The position numbers were made by a program, and so were the translations under genes. The notes under the pieces are model-generated. The model did no database searches. It saw only the letters and a program-made list of their open reading frames with translations, and had not been told where the DNA came from. From Chitinophaga sp. CB10 (GTDB lineage: Bacteria > Bacteroidota > Bacteroidia > Chitinophagales > Chitinophagaceae), in NCBI GenBank assembly GCA_001870995.2, contig MLAV02000008.1:228301-292300 (forward strand): a stretch of 64,000 bases of DNA, read 5' to 3'. Shown piece after piece: positions 16,995 through 26,467 of the stretch. Position 1 is the first letter of the stretch. Every line of letters begins with the position of its first letter.

Positions 16995-18023
16995 CTAAAA
17001 TAAAAGATTGGAATTACCTCTTAACGGGGTTTTGCCCAAATGTATGTAGGCTTTTTCCGTGACCTCACGCCCCCGCGGGGTGCGCTTGATAAAGCCTTCC
17101 TGGATCAGGAACGGCTCATAGACTTCCTCGAGGGTGCCGGGCTCCTCGCCAACGGCAGTGGCAATAGTGGTGATGCCCACAGGGCCGCCCTTGAAGTTTT
17201 CGATGATCACCTGCAGGATGCGGTTGTCCATCTCATCCAGCCCATATTCGTCCACGTTAAGGGCTTTGAGGCTGAACTGGGCGATTTCCAGGTCGATCGT
17301 GCCATTGCCCATTACCTGCGCAAAGTCCCTCACCCGGCGCAGCAGGCCATTGGCGATACGGGGCGTGCCGCGGGACCTGCGGGCTATTTCCCCCGCAGCG
17401 TCGGACGTGATTTTGCTGCCCAGCAGCCCGGCCGCGCGCCAGACGATCTTTTGCAGGGTATCCGCCGTGTAGTACTCCAGCCTGGATTTAATGCCGAAGC
17501 GGGACAGCAGCGGGGCCGTCAGCAGGCCGGAACGGGTGGTGGCGCCTATCAGGGTAAACGGCAGCAGGTTCAGCTGGATGGACCGCGCGCTGGGCCCGGA
17601 GTCAATCATGATATCGATCCGGAAGTCCTCCATGGCGGAATACAGGTACTCCTCCACGACGGTGCTGAGCCGGTGGATTTCATCAATAAACAGTACATCC
17701 CGCTCTTCCAGGTTGGTCAGCAACCCGGCAAGGTCCCCCGGCTTTTCGATCACCGGCCCCGAAGTTTCCTTGATATTCACACCCAGCTCATTGGCCACGA
17801 TGCGGGACAGCGTGGTTTTTCCCAGACCCGGGGGGCCATGGAACAGCACATGATCCAATGCCTCCCCGCGCAGCTTGGCCGCTTTTATGAATACCTTCAG
17901 ATTGGTGATGATCTGGTCCTGCCCGGAGAAATCAATGATCTCCTTCGGGCGTATATTATTTTCGAACTCCTTCTCAGCGGCGCTGAGCCTGTTCTCATCT
18001 GGTCTTAAAGGTTGATTGGACAT
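16995..18023 (-). CDS. ruvB: Holliday junction branch-migration ATPase RuvB
   Basis: AAA+ motor of the RuvABC resolvasome. Walker A GPPGLGKTT, Walker B LFIDEIHRL, sensor 1 in LIGATTRSGLL, sensor 2/arginine finger region RSRGTPRIANGLLRR, C-terminal winged helix GPVGITTIA. Start set at the ATG 18023 (MSNQPLRPDENRL, 342 residues): the alternative TTG at 18041 lies inside the -7 element. Confidence 0.97.
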   Translation of the reverse strand: MSNQPLRPDENRLSAAEKEFENNIRPKEIIDFSGQDQIITNLKVFIKAAKLRGEALDHVLFHGPPGLGKTTLSRIVANELGVNIKETSGPVIEKPGDLAGLLTNLEERDVLFIDEIHRLSTVVEEYLYSAMEDFRIDIMIDSGPSARSIQLNLLPFTLIGATTRSGLLTAPLLSRFGIKSRLEYYTADTLQKIVWRAAGLLGSKITSDAAGEIARRSRGTPRIANGLLRRVRDFAQVMGNGTIDLEIAQFSLKALNVDEYGLDEMDNRILQVIIENFKGGPVGITTIATAVGEEPGTLEEVYEPFLIQEGFIKRTPRGREVTEKAYIHLGKTPLRGNSNLLF

Positions 18024-18038
18024 ATCTTTCAATGATCC

Positions 18039-18046
18039 CAAAAGTA
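18039..18046 (-). promoter_or_regulatory. -7 element of ruvB
   Basis: TACTTTTG on the minus strand, 15 nt before the ATG at 18023. Confidence 0.5.
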
Positions 18047-18147
18047 CGCAAAAGCCGGGGGAAAATTATGCATTGCCGTATTCACTTATAAAGTGCTAAA
18101 TTCACCTGTACTTTACTCAGCCAACAAAGTTTAATATCAGCTCAAAC

Positions 18148-19464
18148 ATGAAGAAATTACTCGCCCTGCTGCTGCTGGCAGCATCTATACCTGATACCTA
18201 TGCCCAGCAGGCCATTAAGGAAAAAGAAGTGAACCGCATCGTCAGCACCCTCGCCGCGGATGACATGATGGGCCGCAAACCCGGTACCCCAGGCGCTTTC
18301 AAGGCAGCCGATTTTATTGAACAGGAATTTAAAAAAGCCGGGCTCGCCCCTTTGTCCGGTATGGAACTGCGGCAGAACTTTAAAAAATATCAGCTGGTGC
18401 AGCAATCCGCCACGCTCACCGTTAACGGCGAAACCAAAGACTGGCCGGTAACCGTGGTAGGCAAAGCCCGCAGCATCGACTGGGCGCCGGATACCGCTAC
18501 CTTCCAGGTGATACACGCCAAAAGCGACCGCGCATTGTTTGCCCTGGCCCGCAAAAGCGGCAAGCTGGAAAAGAACACGCTGGTATGGGTGGACCCCAGC
18601 CTGGCATCGATGATAGACGTGATCAAAGAACATATCTCCGAGAAGTATTACGATAACCCGGCGGATATTGAGCAAATGCAGCCGATGGAAACCCCGTTCA
18701 ACCTCGTGTTTGCCCTGGAGTCCCAGCCGGTGGCGGACGACAGCAAGTGGACGGTGAAGGTGGAAAGAGCCCTGCAGGAATCTCCGTTTACCAACGTGGT
18801 GGGCGTGATCCAGGGGCGCAGCAAGCCGGAGGAATATGTGGTCTTCAGCGCGCACTATGATCACCTGGGTATTGTACCCGGCGCGCCGGGCGCGGATTCT
18901 ATTGCCAATGGTGCGGACGACGACGCTTCCGGCGTCACCGCGGTGATTTCGCTGGCCAATTACTTCCGTGACACCAAACCTGCGCGTACCCTGATCTTTG
19001 TGGCCTTCACCGGGGAGGAAACCGGCGGCCACGGCAGCCAGTACTTCTCCCGCCAGCTGCCGCCTGAAAAAGTAGTAGCCATGTTCAACATCGAAATGAT
19101 CGGAAAGGAATCCAAATTCGGAAAGAACAGCGCGTTCATCACCGGCTTTGAGCTGTCCGATTTCGGGAAGATACTGCAACGTAACCTCAACGGCTCTACG
19201 TTTAAATTTTACCCGGACCCTTACCCGGAGCAAAATTTATTCTATCGCTCGGATAACGCTACCCTGGCGCGTTTAGGCGTGCCTGCCCATACGATATCCA
19301 CCACGCAGATAGATAAGGATCAGTATTACCATACCGTGGGCGACGAGCTGAAGACGCTGGATGTATCTAATATCACGGCGATTATCCGTGCGATTGGAAC
19401 GAGCGCATCCAGTATTGTGAATGGCACGGACACGCCTGTACGAATTAAGCAAACTCAGGAGTAG
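18148..19464 (+). CDS. M28-family metallopeptidase, exported
   Basis: Zinc aminopeptidase-type enzyme with signal peptide (MKKLLALLLLAASIPDTYAQ). Metal ligands are visible: His in SAHYDHLG, Asp in GADDDASG, catalytic Glu pair in TGEETGGHG, the next acidic ligand in FNIEMIGK (Glu, where Asp is more usual) and the last His in YYHTVGDEL. A PA-like insert lies between about residues 90 and 215. 438 residues. Probably degrades peptides in the periplasm or outside the cell. Confidence 0.9.
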   Translation: MKKLLALLLLAASIPDTYAQQAIKEKEVNRIVSTLAADDMMGRKPGTPGAFKAADFIEQEFKKAGLAPLSGMELRQNFKKYQLVQQSATLTVNGETKDWPVTVVGKARSIDWAPDTATFQVIHAKSDRALFALARKSGKLEKNTLVWVDPSLASMIDVIKEHISEKYYDNPADIEQMQPMETPFNLVFALESQPVADDSKWTVKVERALQESPFTNVVGVIQGRSKPEEYVVFSAHYDHLGIVPGAPGADSIANGADDDASGVTAVISLANYFRDTKPARTLIFVAFTGEETGGHGSQYFSRQLPPEKVVAMFNIEMIGKESKFGKNSAFITGFELSDFGKILQRNLNGSTFKFYPDPYPEQNLFYRSDNATLARLGVPAHTISTTQIDKDQYYHTVGDELKTLDVSNITAIIRAIGTSASSIVNGTDTPVRIKQTQE

Positions 19465-19489
19465 CAAGCATTCCATCTGTTTCATATCA

Positions 19490-19528
19490 ATATCCGGTAG
19501 CGCGATGCGTTACCGGATATTTCTTTTT
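19490..19528 (+). terminator. Terminator after M28 peptidase
   Basis: Stem ATATCCGGTA / TACCGGATAT with inner GCG pairs, followed by TTCTTTTT. Confidence 0.8.
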
Positions 19529-19620
19529 AAATTAATTCTCAGCCGTACTATATTCCGGATTTCTTCGTTATTTTTACTGCGTTAGCCCTATACGAAAGAT
19601 TTTATTAAAACCATATCAAA

Positions 19621-20370
19621 ATGAAAACCAGAATTCTCCAAATGTGCGCTACTGCGGGCATGGCAGCCCTACTGTTTGTAGCATGTAACACTGAAATGAC
19701 TGAGCCGAGTCAACCACCAATTGATGATAAGAATGCGGCCAGCGTCAACTATGAGCTAGAGCAAATCGGGCCATCCACATCACTTTCGGCGGATGCTACG
19801 GGTCGTTTATCCACCATCACGGGGGACGCCTCCATGGCGCGTTCCGGCGGGTTCGACATCACATGGGATACCGCCGTTGCCAGACTGAAGCAAATAACGT
19901 TTGAGGCTAAACGAGGAAAAGACGAAGTTGAATTCAAACTGAAAACTGACCGTTATGTGGACCTGCTGGCGATTCCCAGTCAGCTCGGTACCATTAAACT
20001 GCCGCTGGGTACTTACCAGCAGGTAAGAGTAAGCGCACTGGTAGAAGGAGATAAGAAGAATCCTGCCGTGGTGCTGAAAGGCCGCCTGACCTGGGATGGC
20101 AAGGATATCCCGATGGATATTCAGCTATCCGGTTCCATCTCCCTGAAAGCGCAGGGTAAAGATGTAGTGGTGACAGACAGCAGCATTGTATGGAAAGGTA
20201 AACTCCAACTTTCTATGGACCTGCTGATCAGCAAGCTGCAGGTGGGCGATTTCACCGGTTCATTTGTAAACGGAAAGATCACTATCAACGTAGATATCAA
20301 TACCTCTGTACACGACAAGATCAAAGGCGCTGCAGAAAGCAGCATGACTGTTGAGCATACGCATGATTAA
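19621..20370 (+). CDS. Lipoprotein with DUF4382-like domain
   Basis: Lipobox LFVAC at residues 18-22 marks a lipoprotein. The mature part is beta-rich; VDLLAIPSQLGTIKLPLGTY with QVRVSAL recalls the DUF4382 pattern of a hydrophobic strand followed by a Leu-Pro-x-Gly-x-Tyr turn. Function unknown. 249 residues, His at the C-terminus (EHTHD). It stands alone between two terminators. Confidence 0.65.
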   Translation: MKTRILQMCATAGMAALLFVACNTEMTEPSQPPIDDKNAASVNYELEQIGPSTSLSADATGRLSTITGDASMARSGGFDITWDTAVARLKQITFEAKRGKDEVEFKLKTDRYVDLLAIPSQLGTIKLPLGTYQQVRVSALVEGDKKNPAVVLKGRLTWDGKDIPMDIQLSGSISLKAQGKDVVVTDSSIVWKGKLQLSMDLLISKLQVGDFTGSFVNGKITINVDINTSVHDKIKGAAESSMTVEHTHD

Positions 20371-20387
20371 CTATAAAAAGGAGTATT

Positions 20388-20417
20388 AAGGCCATAGCCC
20401 GTGCGGGTTATGGCCTT
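20388..20417. terminator. Bidirectional terminator
   Basis: Stem AAGGCCATAGCCCG / CGGGTTATGGCCTT (one G-T pair, 2-nt loop) between convergent genes. Confidence 0.82.
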
Positions 20418-20429
20418 GTGCTTTATCGC

Positions 20430-21281
20430 TTATTTCATGCGCAGTACGGAGAATACGGAGAAGTGGTCAGAGGCGTATCTGCCGCCCCAGCTTTCAGAGA
20501 TCGTTGCATGTTTTAACACCTCCACATTCCCTTTCAGGAAAATATAATCGATCGGCGCAGGCTCCGCCTCGCCCTGTTTCCAGCCGTTGAAAGTGCCAAC
20601 AGGACCGAAGTGTGGCGTTTTACTCTTGCTTTTACTGTCGGTGAGAGATAAAGGGTCACTAACGTTAGTGATTACACGAATAGGCTCGTCATCCGGCGTG
20701 GCGTTGAAATCCCCGGTAATAATGGCCGCTGTTTTGCCGGCAATGTCATGTACCTTTTGCAGCAGGAGCTTCGCGCTTTCCCTGCGGGCAACCTTGCCCA
20801 TGTGGTCAAAATGGGTATTGAAATGGTAGAATATCTTTCCGCTTTTCCTGTCCTTAAACTTACCATAGGTAACGATGCGGGTAATGGCGGCATCCCAGCC
20901 TTTGGAGCCCGGCACGGCAGGCGTTTCAGAGAGCCAGAAGGTTTGTTGATCCAACACCTGCAGCCTCGCGGTATCGTAGAAAATAGCTGAAAATTCCCCC
21001 TTCGTTTTACCGTCATCTCTCCCCACCCCGATATATTTATAACCTGGTAACAGCTGCTGTAAATCCAGCATCTGGTCGTATAACGCTTCCTGTACACCGA
21101 GGGTGTTTACCTCGAAGAACTGCACGGTAGCGGCTACTTTATCCTTGCGGTATGGCCAGGCGTTCAGGCTGTCGTGCGGGGTATTCATGCGGATGTTAAA
21201 CGACATTACATGCAGGGGCTGTTGCGCAAATGCAGCGCAGCCGGCCAGCAAAAATAAAAGGACGGTAACGGCTTTTTTCAT
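20430..21281 (-). CDS. Endonuclease/exonuclease/phosphatase-fold protein, exported
   Basis: Metal-dependent phosphoesterase of the DNase I-like fold. Seen: MSFNIRMNT, metal-binding Glu in GVQEALYDQ, His in NTHFDHMGK, Asp/Asn in TGDFNATPDD and terminal SDHFSVF. The N-terminus has both a lipobox (LLAGC) and an AFAQ signal-peptidase I site, so it is either a lipoprotein or soluble periplasmic. Substrate may be a sugar phosphate, lipid or nucleic acid; sequence does not say. 283 residues. Confidence 0.87.
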   Translation of the reverse strand: MKKAVTVLLFLLAGCAAFAQQPLHVMSFNIRMNTPHDSLNAWPYRKDKVAATVQFFEVNTLGVQEALYDQMLDLQQLLPGYKYIGVGRDDGKTKGEFSAIFYDTARLQVLDQQTFWLSETPAVPGSKGWDAAITRIVTYGKFKDRKSGKIFYHFNTHFDHMGKVARRESAKLLLQKVHDIAGKTAAIITGDFNATPDDEPIRVITNVSDPLSLTDSKSKSKTPHFGPVGTFNGWKQGEAEPAPIDYIFLKGNVEVLKHATISESWGGRYASDHFSVFSVLRMK

Positions 21282-21402
21282 TAGTCAATCGATTTAGCAG
21301 GTAAAAATAAGTAAGGAGGATGGAAACGCATGTTATTTTTACACTAACGGATGGTATGCGTTAATGCTTGCATGCCGACCAATATTTAGCTGGCAGTATT
21401 CC

Positions 21403-22089
21403 CTACCGGATAAACCGGTTCAACTGTAAAATCAAATCCGGGTCCGGGCAATTTACCAGGTACTTCTCTCTTTCGCTATACCGGCAAACACCGGGATAAT
21501 CCCCCCGGTATGACCCGATGTTTTCAATAATCTGGAAATGCAGATGCGGCGGCCACCCGCCATTTTCCGACGGCAGCCCGAACCAGGCCAGCTGCTGCCC
21601 GGCAATGACCGGCATGTTTTCGTACAGCCCCTGCAGGTTGGAGAGGCTCATATGCCCGTACAGGGTGTGAAACGTATAGCCTTCCAGGGTATGCTGCAGG
21701 ATAATGGTTGCGCCGTAATCCCCAAAGTGGTCGTTGAAGCGGAAGCTATGCACATGCCCGTTTAAAGGCACAAACACCGGCGTGCCGGCATCGCCCCATA
21801 CATCCGTGCCCAGGTGCAGGCGGCGCGGCTCTTCCCCGGCGTCGAAGTGCGGACTGACGGAATAGATGGTGCGGTGTTCCCCATAGCCGCCTATGCCCAG
21901 CCGGTAGCCGTTATTGTGCAGGGTTTGCTGTATGTAGGTGCAGAATTTATCAATATCGTGCAGCACACTGTTGGTGAGCGAGGTATTGTTGCGTGTAAAG
22001 TCCATCGCCAGCAAAGGCTCAGCGGGCTCCAGTAATGCGATTACCGGTTGGAAGGAGCTTTGATATTTCTCAAGAATATCTTTCAGCAT
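21403..22089 (-). CDS. M23-family peptidoglycan endopeptidase-like protein
   Basis: LytM-type zinc peptidase domain: metal-binding HLGTDVWG, catalytic-region YGHMSLSN and PHLHFQII. Family members cut peptide cross-links of peptidoglycan. Start placed at ATG 22089 (MLKDILEKY); the frame is open to 22152 but that part looks noncoding. No signal peptide is evident, which is odd for this family, so export or a cytoplasmic role is open. 228 residues. Confidence 0.82.
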   Translation of the reverse strand: MLKDILEKYQSSFQPVIALLEPAEPLLAMDFTRNNTSLTNSVLHDIDKFCTYIQQTLHNNGYRLGIGGYGEHRTIYSVSPHFDAGEEPRRLHLGTDVWGDAGTPVFVPLNGHVHSFRFNDHFGDYGATIILQHTLEGYTFHTLYGHMSLSNLQGLYENMPVIAGQQLAWFGLPSENGGWPPHLHFQIIENIGSYRGDYPGVCRYSEREKYLVNCPDPDLILQLNRFIR

Positions 22090-22193
22090 AAATAGGGACG
22101 CCCTTGATGGGCTGCTAAATATACAAAACTTAAATGGATGACCAACGGCCATCCATTTAAGTTTCGTTTTATCGTGCGCGGATGACGGCGGTT

Positions 22194-24959
22194 TTACACC
22201 ACCAGGTTGATCATCCTTCCTTTTACAATAATCACGCGTTTAGGCGCCTTTCCGTCCAACAGCTTCTGCACGGTTTCGTTGGCCAGTACGGCGGCTTCCA
22301 GTGCGGCGTTGTCCAGATCGAGGCCCAGGCTCATCTCGGTTTTGGTTTTACCGTTGAGGGCAATCGGATACGTGAAATTGCTCTCTTTGGTGTATTCCTC
22401 TTTATACACCGGGTATGGCGCGTTGAGGATGCTTTCGTTGAAACCGATCAGCTGCCACAACTCTTCGGCCACGTGCGGCGCGTAAGGCGCCAGCAGGATC
22501 AGCACTGATTCCAGGATGTTGCGTTTGCGGCAACCGATAGAGGTAAGGTCGTTCACGCAGATCATGAATGCGCTCACGGCCGTGTTGAAGGAGAAGGTAT
22601 TGGTAGCGCTGTCGATTTTATGGATAGCGGTGTGCAGTATCTTCAGTTCCTCCGGGGTAGGATTTTCGTCGGTCACCACCACGCCTTTCTGCTCGTCCAC
22701 AAACAGGCGCCAGAGTTTTTTCAGGAAGCGGTGTACGCCTTCAATACCTTTGGTATCCCATGGTTTGGACTGTTCTACCGGGCCGAGGAACATTTCGTAC
22801 ATCCGGAAGGTATCGGCGCCGTACTTCTCTACGAGGTCGTTCGGGTTGACGGTATTGAACTTGCTCTTACTCATCTTCTCCACTTCCTGGCCGCAGATGT
22901 ACTGGCCGTCTTCGAGGAGGAAGGTGGCGCCGGCAAATTCTTCCCGCCATTTTTTGAAGGCTTCGGTATCCAGGACCAGGCCGTCCACGATGTTTACGTC
23001 CACGTGCAGTTTATCGGTTTCGTACTGGTCTTTCAGGCCATGGGAAACGAACTGGTTGGTACCATGGATGCGGTACACAAAGCGGGAGGAGCCCTGGATC
23101 ATACCCTGGTTGATCAGCTGTTTGAACGGCTCCTGGAAGCCGATGTAACCGAGGTCGTACAGGACTTTCGTCCACATACGGGAGTAGAGGAGGTGGCCTA
23201 CGGCATGTTCCGTACCGCCTACATAAACATCCACCTGGTTCCAGTAGTCGGTGACCTTGCGATCCGCGAAGGTATGGGTATTGTGCGGGTCCATATAGCG
23301 GAGGAAGTACCAGCTGCTGCCGGCATATCCCGGCATGGTGTTGGTTTCCCGCTTAACGCCCGGGGCAATGTTCACCCAGTCGGTGATATTGGCCAGCGGG
23401 CCTTCTCCTTCCGGTCCCGGTTTATAGTTTTCCACATGGGGGAGTTCCAGTGGCAGGTCTTTTTCGTCGATGGCGTAAGGCACCCCGTCTTTATATACGA
23501 TAGGGAATGGTTCGCCCCAGTAGCGCTGGCGGCTGAAGCCTGCGTCGCGCATTTTGTAATTGATCTGGCGGCGGCCGATGCCCATTTCTTCCAGTTTATC
23601 GATCACCAGGTCCGCTGCGGTGCGCATGTCGACACCGTTGAGGAAGCCGCTGTTTTGCAGGATGGCGTCCTTGGTGGGATTGGCTTCCGTGCCGTTGAAT
23701 CCTTCCCCGATAATGTTGGTGATGGGGAGATGGAAATGCTGGGCAAAGTTGAAGTCGCGCTGGTCGCCACAAGGCACCGCCATGATAGCGCCGGTGCCAT
23801 AGCCCGCCAGTACGTATTCAGCTATCCAGATGGGCACTTCGCGGCCATCGAACGGGTTGATGGCGTAGGCGCCGGTAAAGCAGCCGGTTACCTGTTTTAC
23901 TTCGGACATGCGTTCCCGTTCGGAGCGGCTCTGCACGTATTCCAGGTAGGCGTCGATGGCGGCTTTCTGTTCAGGCGTGGTAATTTTTTGTACCAGCTCG
24001 TGTTCAGGAGCGATAACCATGAAGTCGACCCCGAAGATGGTATCCGGGCGGGTGGTATATACTTCTACCTTTTCGTCGGAGTTTTTAATCGCGAATTTTA
24101 TTTCGGCGCCCTGGCTCTTACCGATCCAGTTGCGTTGCATTTCTTTCATGGCTTCGCTGAACTCCACGGTTTCCAGGCCATCCAGCAGGCGGTTGGCATA
24201 TTCAGTGATGCGCAGGAACCACTGGCGCATTTTCTTTTTTACCACGGGGTAGCCGCCGCGTTCACTCACGCCGTTCACTACCTCGTCGTTGGCCAGTACG
24301 GTGCCCAGCGCCGCGCACCAGTTTACTTCCGCATAGGCGAGGAAGGCGAGGCGGTACTGCATGAGGATTTCGCGTTGTTCCTTTTCGGAATAGCTTTTCC
24401 ACTGTTCAGCGGTGAACTGGATGGTACGGTCGCCCGGGCAGGGATTGCCGGCATTCCCATCTTTTTCAAAGGCGGCGATCAGCGTCCGGATGGGCTCCGC
24501 TTTCTGGGTATTGCGGTTGTACCAGCTTTCGAACAGCTGGAGGAAGATCCACTGCGTCCATTTGTAATAGGAGGGGTCGCTGGTATTGATCTCACGGGAC
24601 CAGTCGTACGAAAAGCCAATGTTATCCAGCTGTTCCCGGAAGGTTTTGATGTTTTTGGCGGTGGTAACAGCGGGGTGCTGGCCGGTTTCCAGAGCGTATT
24701 GTTCTGCCGGCAGGCCAAAGGCATCGTAACCCATGGTATGTAGTACGTTATATCCTTTTAGTCTTTTATAACGCGCATAGATATCCGTAGAGATGTAGCC
24801 CAGCGGGTGGCCAACGTGCAGCCCCGCGCCGGAGGGATAGGGGAACATGTCCAGCACGTAGCACTTGGGCTTGCTGCTGTCATTCTTTACCTGGTAAACC
24901 TTTGAGTGTACCCATTGTTCCTGCCATTTTTTTTCAATAGCCCTGAAATTGTATTCCAT
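22194..24959 (-). CDS. leuS: Leucyl-tRNA synthetase
   Basis: Class I synthetase charging tRNA-Leu. HIGH-type motif in PYPSGAGLHVGHPLGY (about residue 40), editing domain CP1 in the middle (TTRPDTIFGVDFMV), KMSKS in EKMSKSKFNTVNP (about 695), then the anticodon-binding helical domain. 921 residues, within the bacterial range. It lies near no other synthetase; a tRNA-Leu gene is 31 kb downstream. The minus-strand start is ATG (MEYNFRAIEKKWQ). Confidence 0.98.
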   Translation of the reverse strand: MEYNFRAIEKKWQEQWVHSKVYQVKNDSSKPKCYVLDMFPYPSGAGLHVGHPLGYISTDIYARYKRLKGYNVLHTMGYDAFGLPAEQYALETGQHPAVTTAKNIKTFREQLDNIGFSYDWSREINTSDPSYYKWTQWIFLQLFESWYNRNTQKAEPIRTLIAAFEKDGNAGNPCPGDRTIQFTAEQWKSYSEKEQREILMQYRLAFLAYAEVNWCAALGTVLANDEVVNGVSERGGYPVVKKKMRQWFLRITEYANRLLDGLETVEFSEAMKEMQRNWIGKSQGAEIKFAIKNSDEKVEVYTTRPDTIFGVDFMVIAPEHELVQKITTPEQKAAIDAYLEYVQSRSERERMSEVKQVTGCFTGAYAINPFDGREVPIWIAEYVLAGYGTGAIMAVPCGDQRDFNFAQHFHLPITNIIGEGFNGTEANPTKDAILQNSGFLNGVDMRTAADLVIDKLEEMGIGRRQINYKMRDAGFSRQRYWGEPFPIVYKDGVPYAIDEKDLPLELPHVENYKPGPEGEGPLANITDWVNIAPGVKRETNTMPGYAGSSWYFLRYMDPHNTHTFADRKVTDYWNQVDVYVGGTEHAVGHLLYSRMWTKVLYDLGYIGFQEPFKQLINQGMIQGSSRFVYRIHGTNQFVSHGLKDQYETDKLHVDVNIVDGLVLDTEAFKKWREEFAGATFLLEDGQYICGQEVEKMSKSKFNTVNPNDLVEKYGADTFRMYEMFLGPVEQSKPWDTKGIEGVHRFLKKLWRLFVDEQKGVVVTDENPTPEELKILHTAIHKIDSATNTFSFNTAVSAFMICVNDLTSIGCRKRNILESVLILLAPYAPHVAEELWQLIGFNESILNAPYPVYKEEYTKESNFTYPIALNGKTKTEMSLGLDLDNAALEAAVLANETVQKLLDGKAPKRVIIVKGRMINLVV

Positions 24960-25213
24960 ATAATTGCAGATGAGTGATTAACAGGCTGATGTACAATACA
25001 TCCTGCCCTAATCACGTTATCAAAGTAAATTTAATATGTTGATCCGGCTGTAAAGGGCCGTTTTAGCAAAATAATGTTAAATTCATTAATACAACAATGA
25101 TGAACCCTTACAACTTTTTATATTGCCGCCGGGAAACACCCTGGTGTTTTGGCTGGCAAAATTAAACACATAACGTCTAATTTTTATTATTTTCGCCGAT
25201 AAACAACAGATTA

Positions 25214-26086
25214 ATGGCTCAATCAGGAAGATCATCAGCAAAGAAGTCGAAACCCTCTTACCTGTACTCCATCATCGGAGTGGCCCTGGTACTTTTCCTG
25301 CTGGGAACCCTTGGATTGGTGGTGATACATGCGAATAAGCTGAGTAAGTACTTTAAGGAAAGTATTGAAGTACAGGTTATTTTAAGGGATAATGTGAAAG
25401 AAGCCCAGGCGATTGCCCTGCGGGATTCTATCGCGGCAAAGCCATATGTAAAATCTATTGAATATGTTTCCAAGGAAGAAGCTGCAAGGCGCTTCCAGAA
25501 GGAATTCGGGGAAGATTTCATCAACCTGCTGGAATATAACCCGCTGTATGCCAGCATCAACGTAAAGGCGAATGCCAATTATGTGAATGCGGACAGTTTA
25601 AGGGTCATTGAAAACAAACTGACGCAGCAGAATATTGTGCGGGAGGTTTCCTATCAGCGTACGCTGGTGAGCAAACTGAATGAAAACGTACAGCGTATAG
25701 GCCTGATCGTTTTAATCATTTGCGGCATCCTTTGCCTGGCAGTGGTGTTCCTGATCGACAATACCATCCGCCTGGCGATGTTCTCCAACCGCTTCCTGAT
25801 CAAAACCATGCAGATGGTGGGGGCTACCCGCTGGTTCATCGCCAAGCCGTTTGATGTACGCAGTATCATCAATGGCGCCATCAGTGCGATAGTGGCCATT
25901 GCCGGCCTGCTGGCCATGCTGTCCTTTGCGGATAAGGTATTACCGGAGCTGAACGGCATGCGGGATGATATGATGATAGGGGTGCTTTTCCTGGGAATGA
26001 TCATCATCGGCATTGCCATCTCCCTGTTCAGCACGCACCGCTCCGTGATGAAGTACCTGCGGCTCAAACTGGACGACCTTTACTAA
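25214..26086 (+). CDS. ftsX: Cell division protein FtsX
   Basis: Permease-like partner of FtsE that controls peptidoglycan hydrolases during division. One N-terminal helix (about 18-40), a periplasmic domain with SIEVQVILRDNVKEAQ, then three C-terminal helices including MQMVGATRWFIAKPF, the conserved FtsX coupling segment. 290 residues. No ftsE adjoins it. Start of an operon-like run with DUF3098 and uppP. Confidence 0.95.
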   Translation: MAQSGRSSAKKSKPSYLYSIIGVALVLFLLGTLGLVVIHANKLSKYFKESIEVQVILRDNVKEAQAIALRDSIAAKPYVKSIEYVSKEEAARRFQKEFGEDFINLLEYNPLYASINVKANANYVNADSLRVIENKLTQQNIVREVSYQRTLVSKLNENVQRIGLIVLIICGILCLAVVFLIDNTIRLAMFSNRFLIKTMQMVGATRWFIAKPFDVRSIINGAISAIVAIAGLLAMLSFADKVLPELNGMRDDMMIGVLFLGMIIIGIAISLFSTHRSVMKYLRLKLDDLY

Positions 26087-26118
26087 ACTGATTATAAAAA
26101 GATATTAATAACAAAACA

Positions 26119-26379
26119 ATGGTGAAACCAACACAAAATGAGGATCAACTGGTCGAAGACCGTTCCATCTTCCCTAAGGAGAACTACCGTTACATGCAGA
26201 TAGGCATTGCCGTGGTGATCATAGGATTCCTGCTGATGAAAGGCGGTAAATCGCCGGATGCCAATACTTTTAATATCGATGACGTGTACAGCTTCCGTCG
26301 TATCACCCTGGCGCCAATTGTGATTGTACTCGGCCTGCTGATAGAAGTATATGCTATCATGCGCCGTCCTAAAAAATAA
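26119..26379 (+). CDS. DUF3098 membrane protein
   Basis: Small protein with two helices (about 31-46 and 65-82) joined by a loop with PDANTFNIDDVYSFRRI. The C-terminus is basic (RRPKK). This family is found in Bacteroidota between ftsX and uppP, as here; function unknown but linked by context to division and wall synthesis. 86 residues. Confidence 0.88.
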   Translation: MVKPTQNEDQLVEDRSIFPKENYRYMQIGIAVVIIGFLLMKGGKSPDANTFNIDDVYSFRRITLAPIVIVLGLLIEVYAIMRRPKK

Positions 26380-26467
26380 TGGCTTACCAACATTACTTTA
26401 TTTCCCTATAGCGATGAACCATTCAGCTCATCGCTTTTTTTTTCACTATTAACCATATTAATTTTTC

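Noticed and set aside
17040..18008. Plus-strand ORF of 322 codons opposite ruvB
   Set aside because: Shadow of ruvB; no start context or domain.
22620..24743. Long plus-strand ORF (707 codons) opposite leuS
   Set aside because: Mirror frame of a clear leuS gene; composition follows the other strand and no motif is seen.
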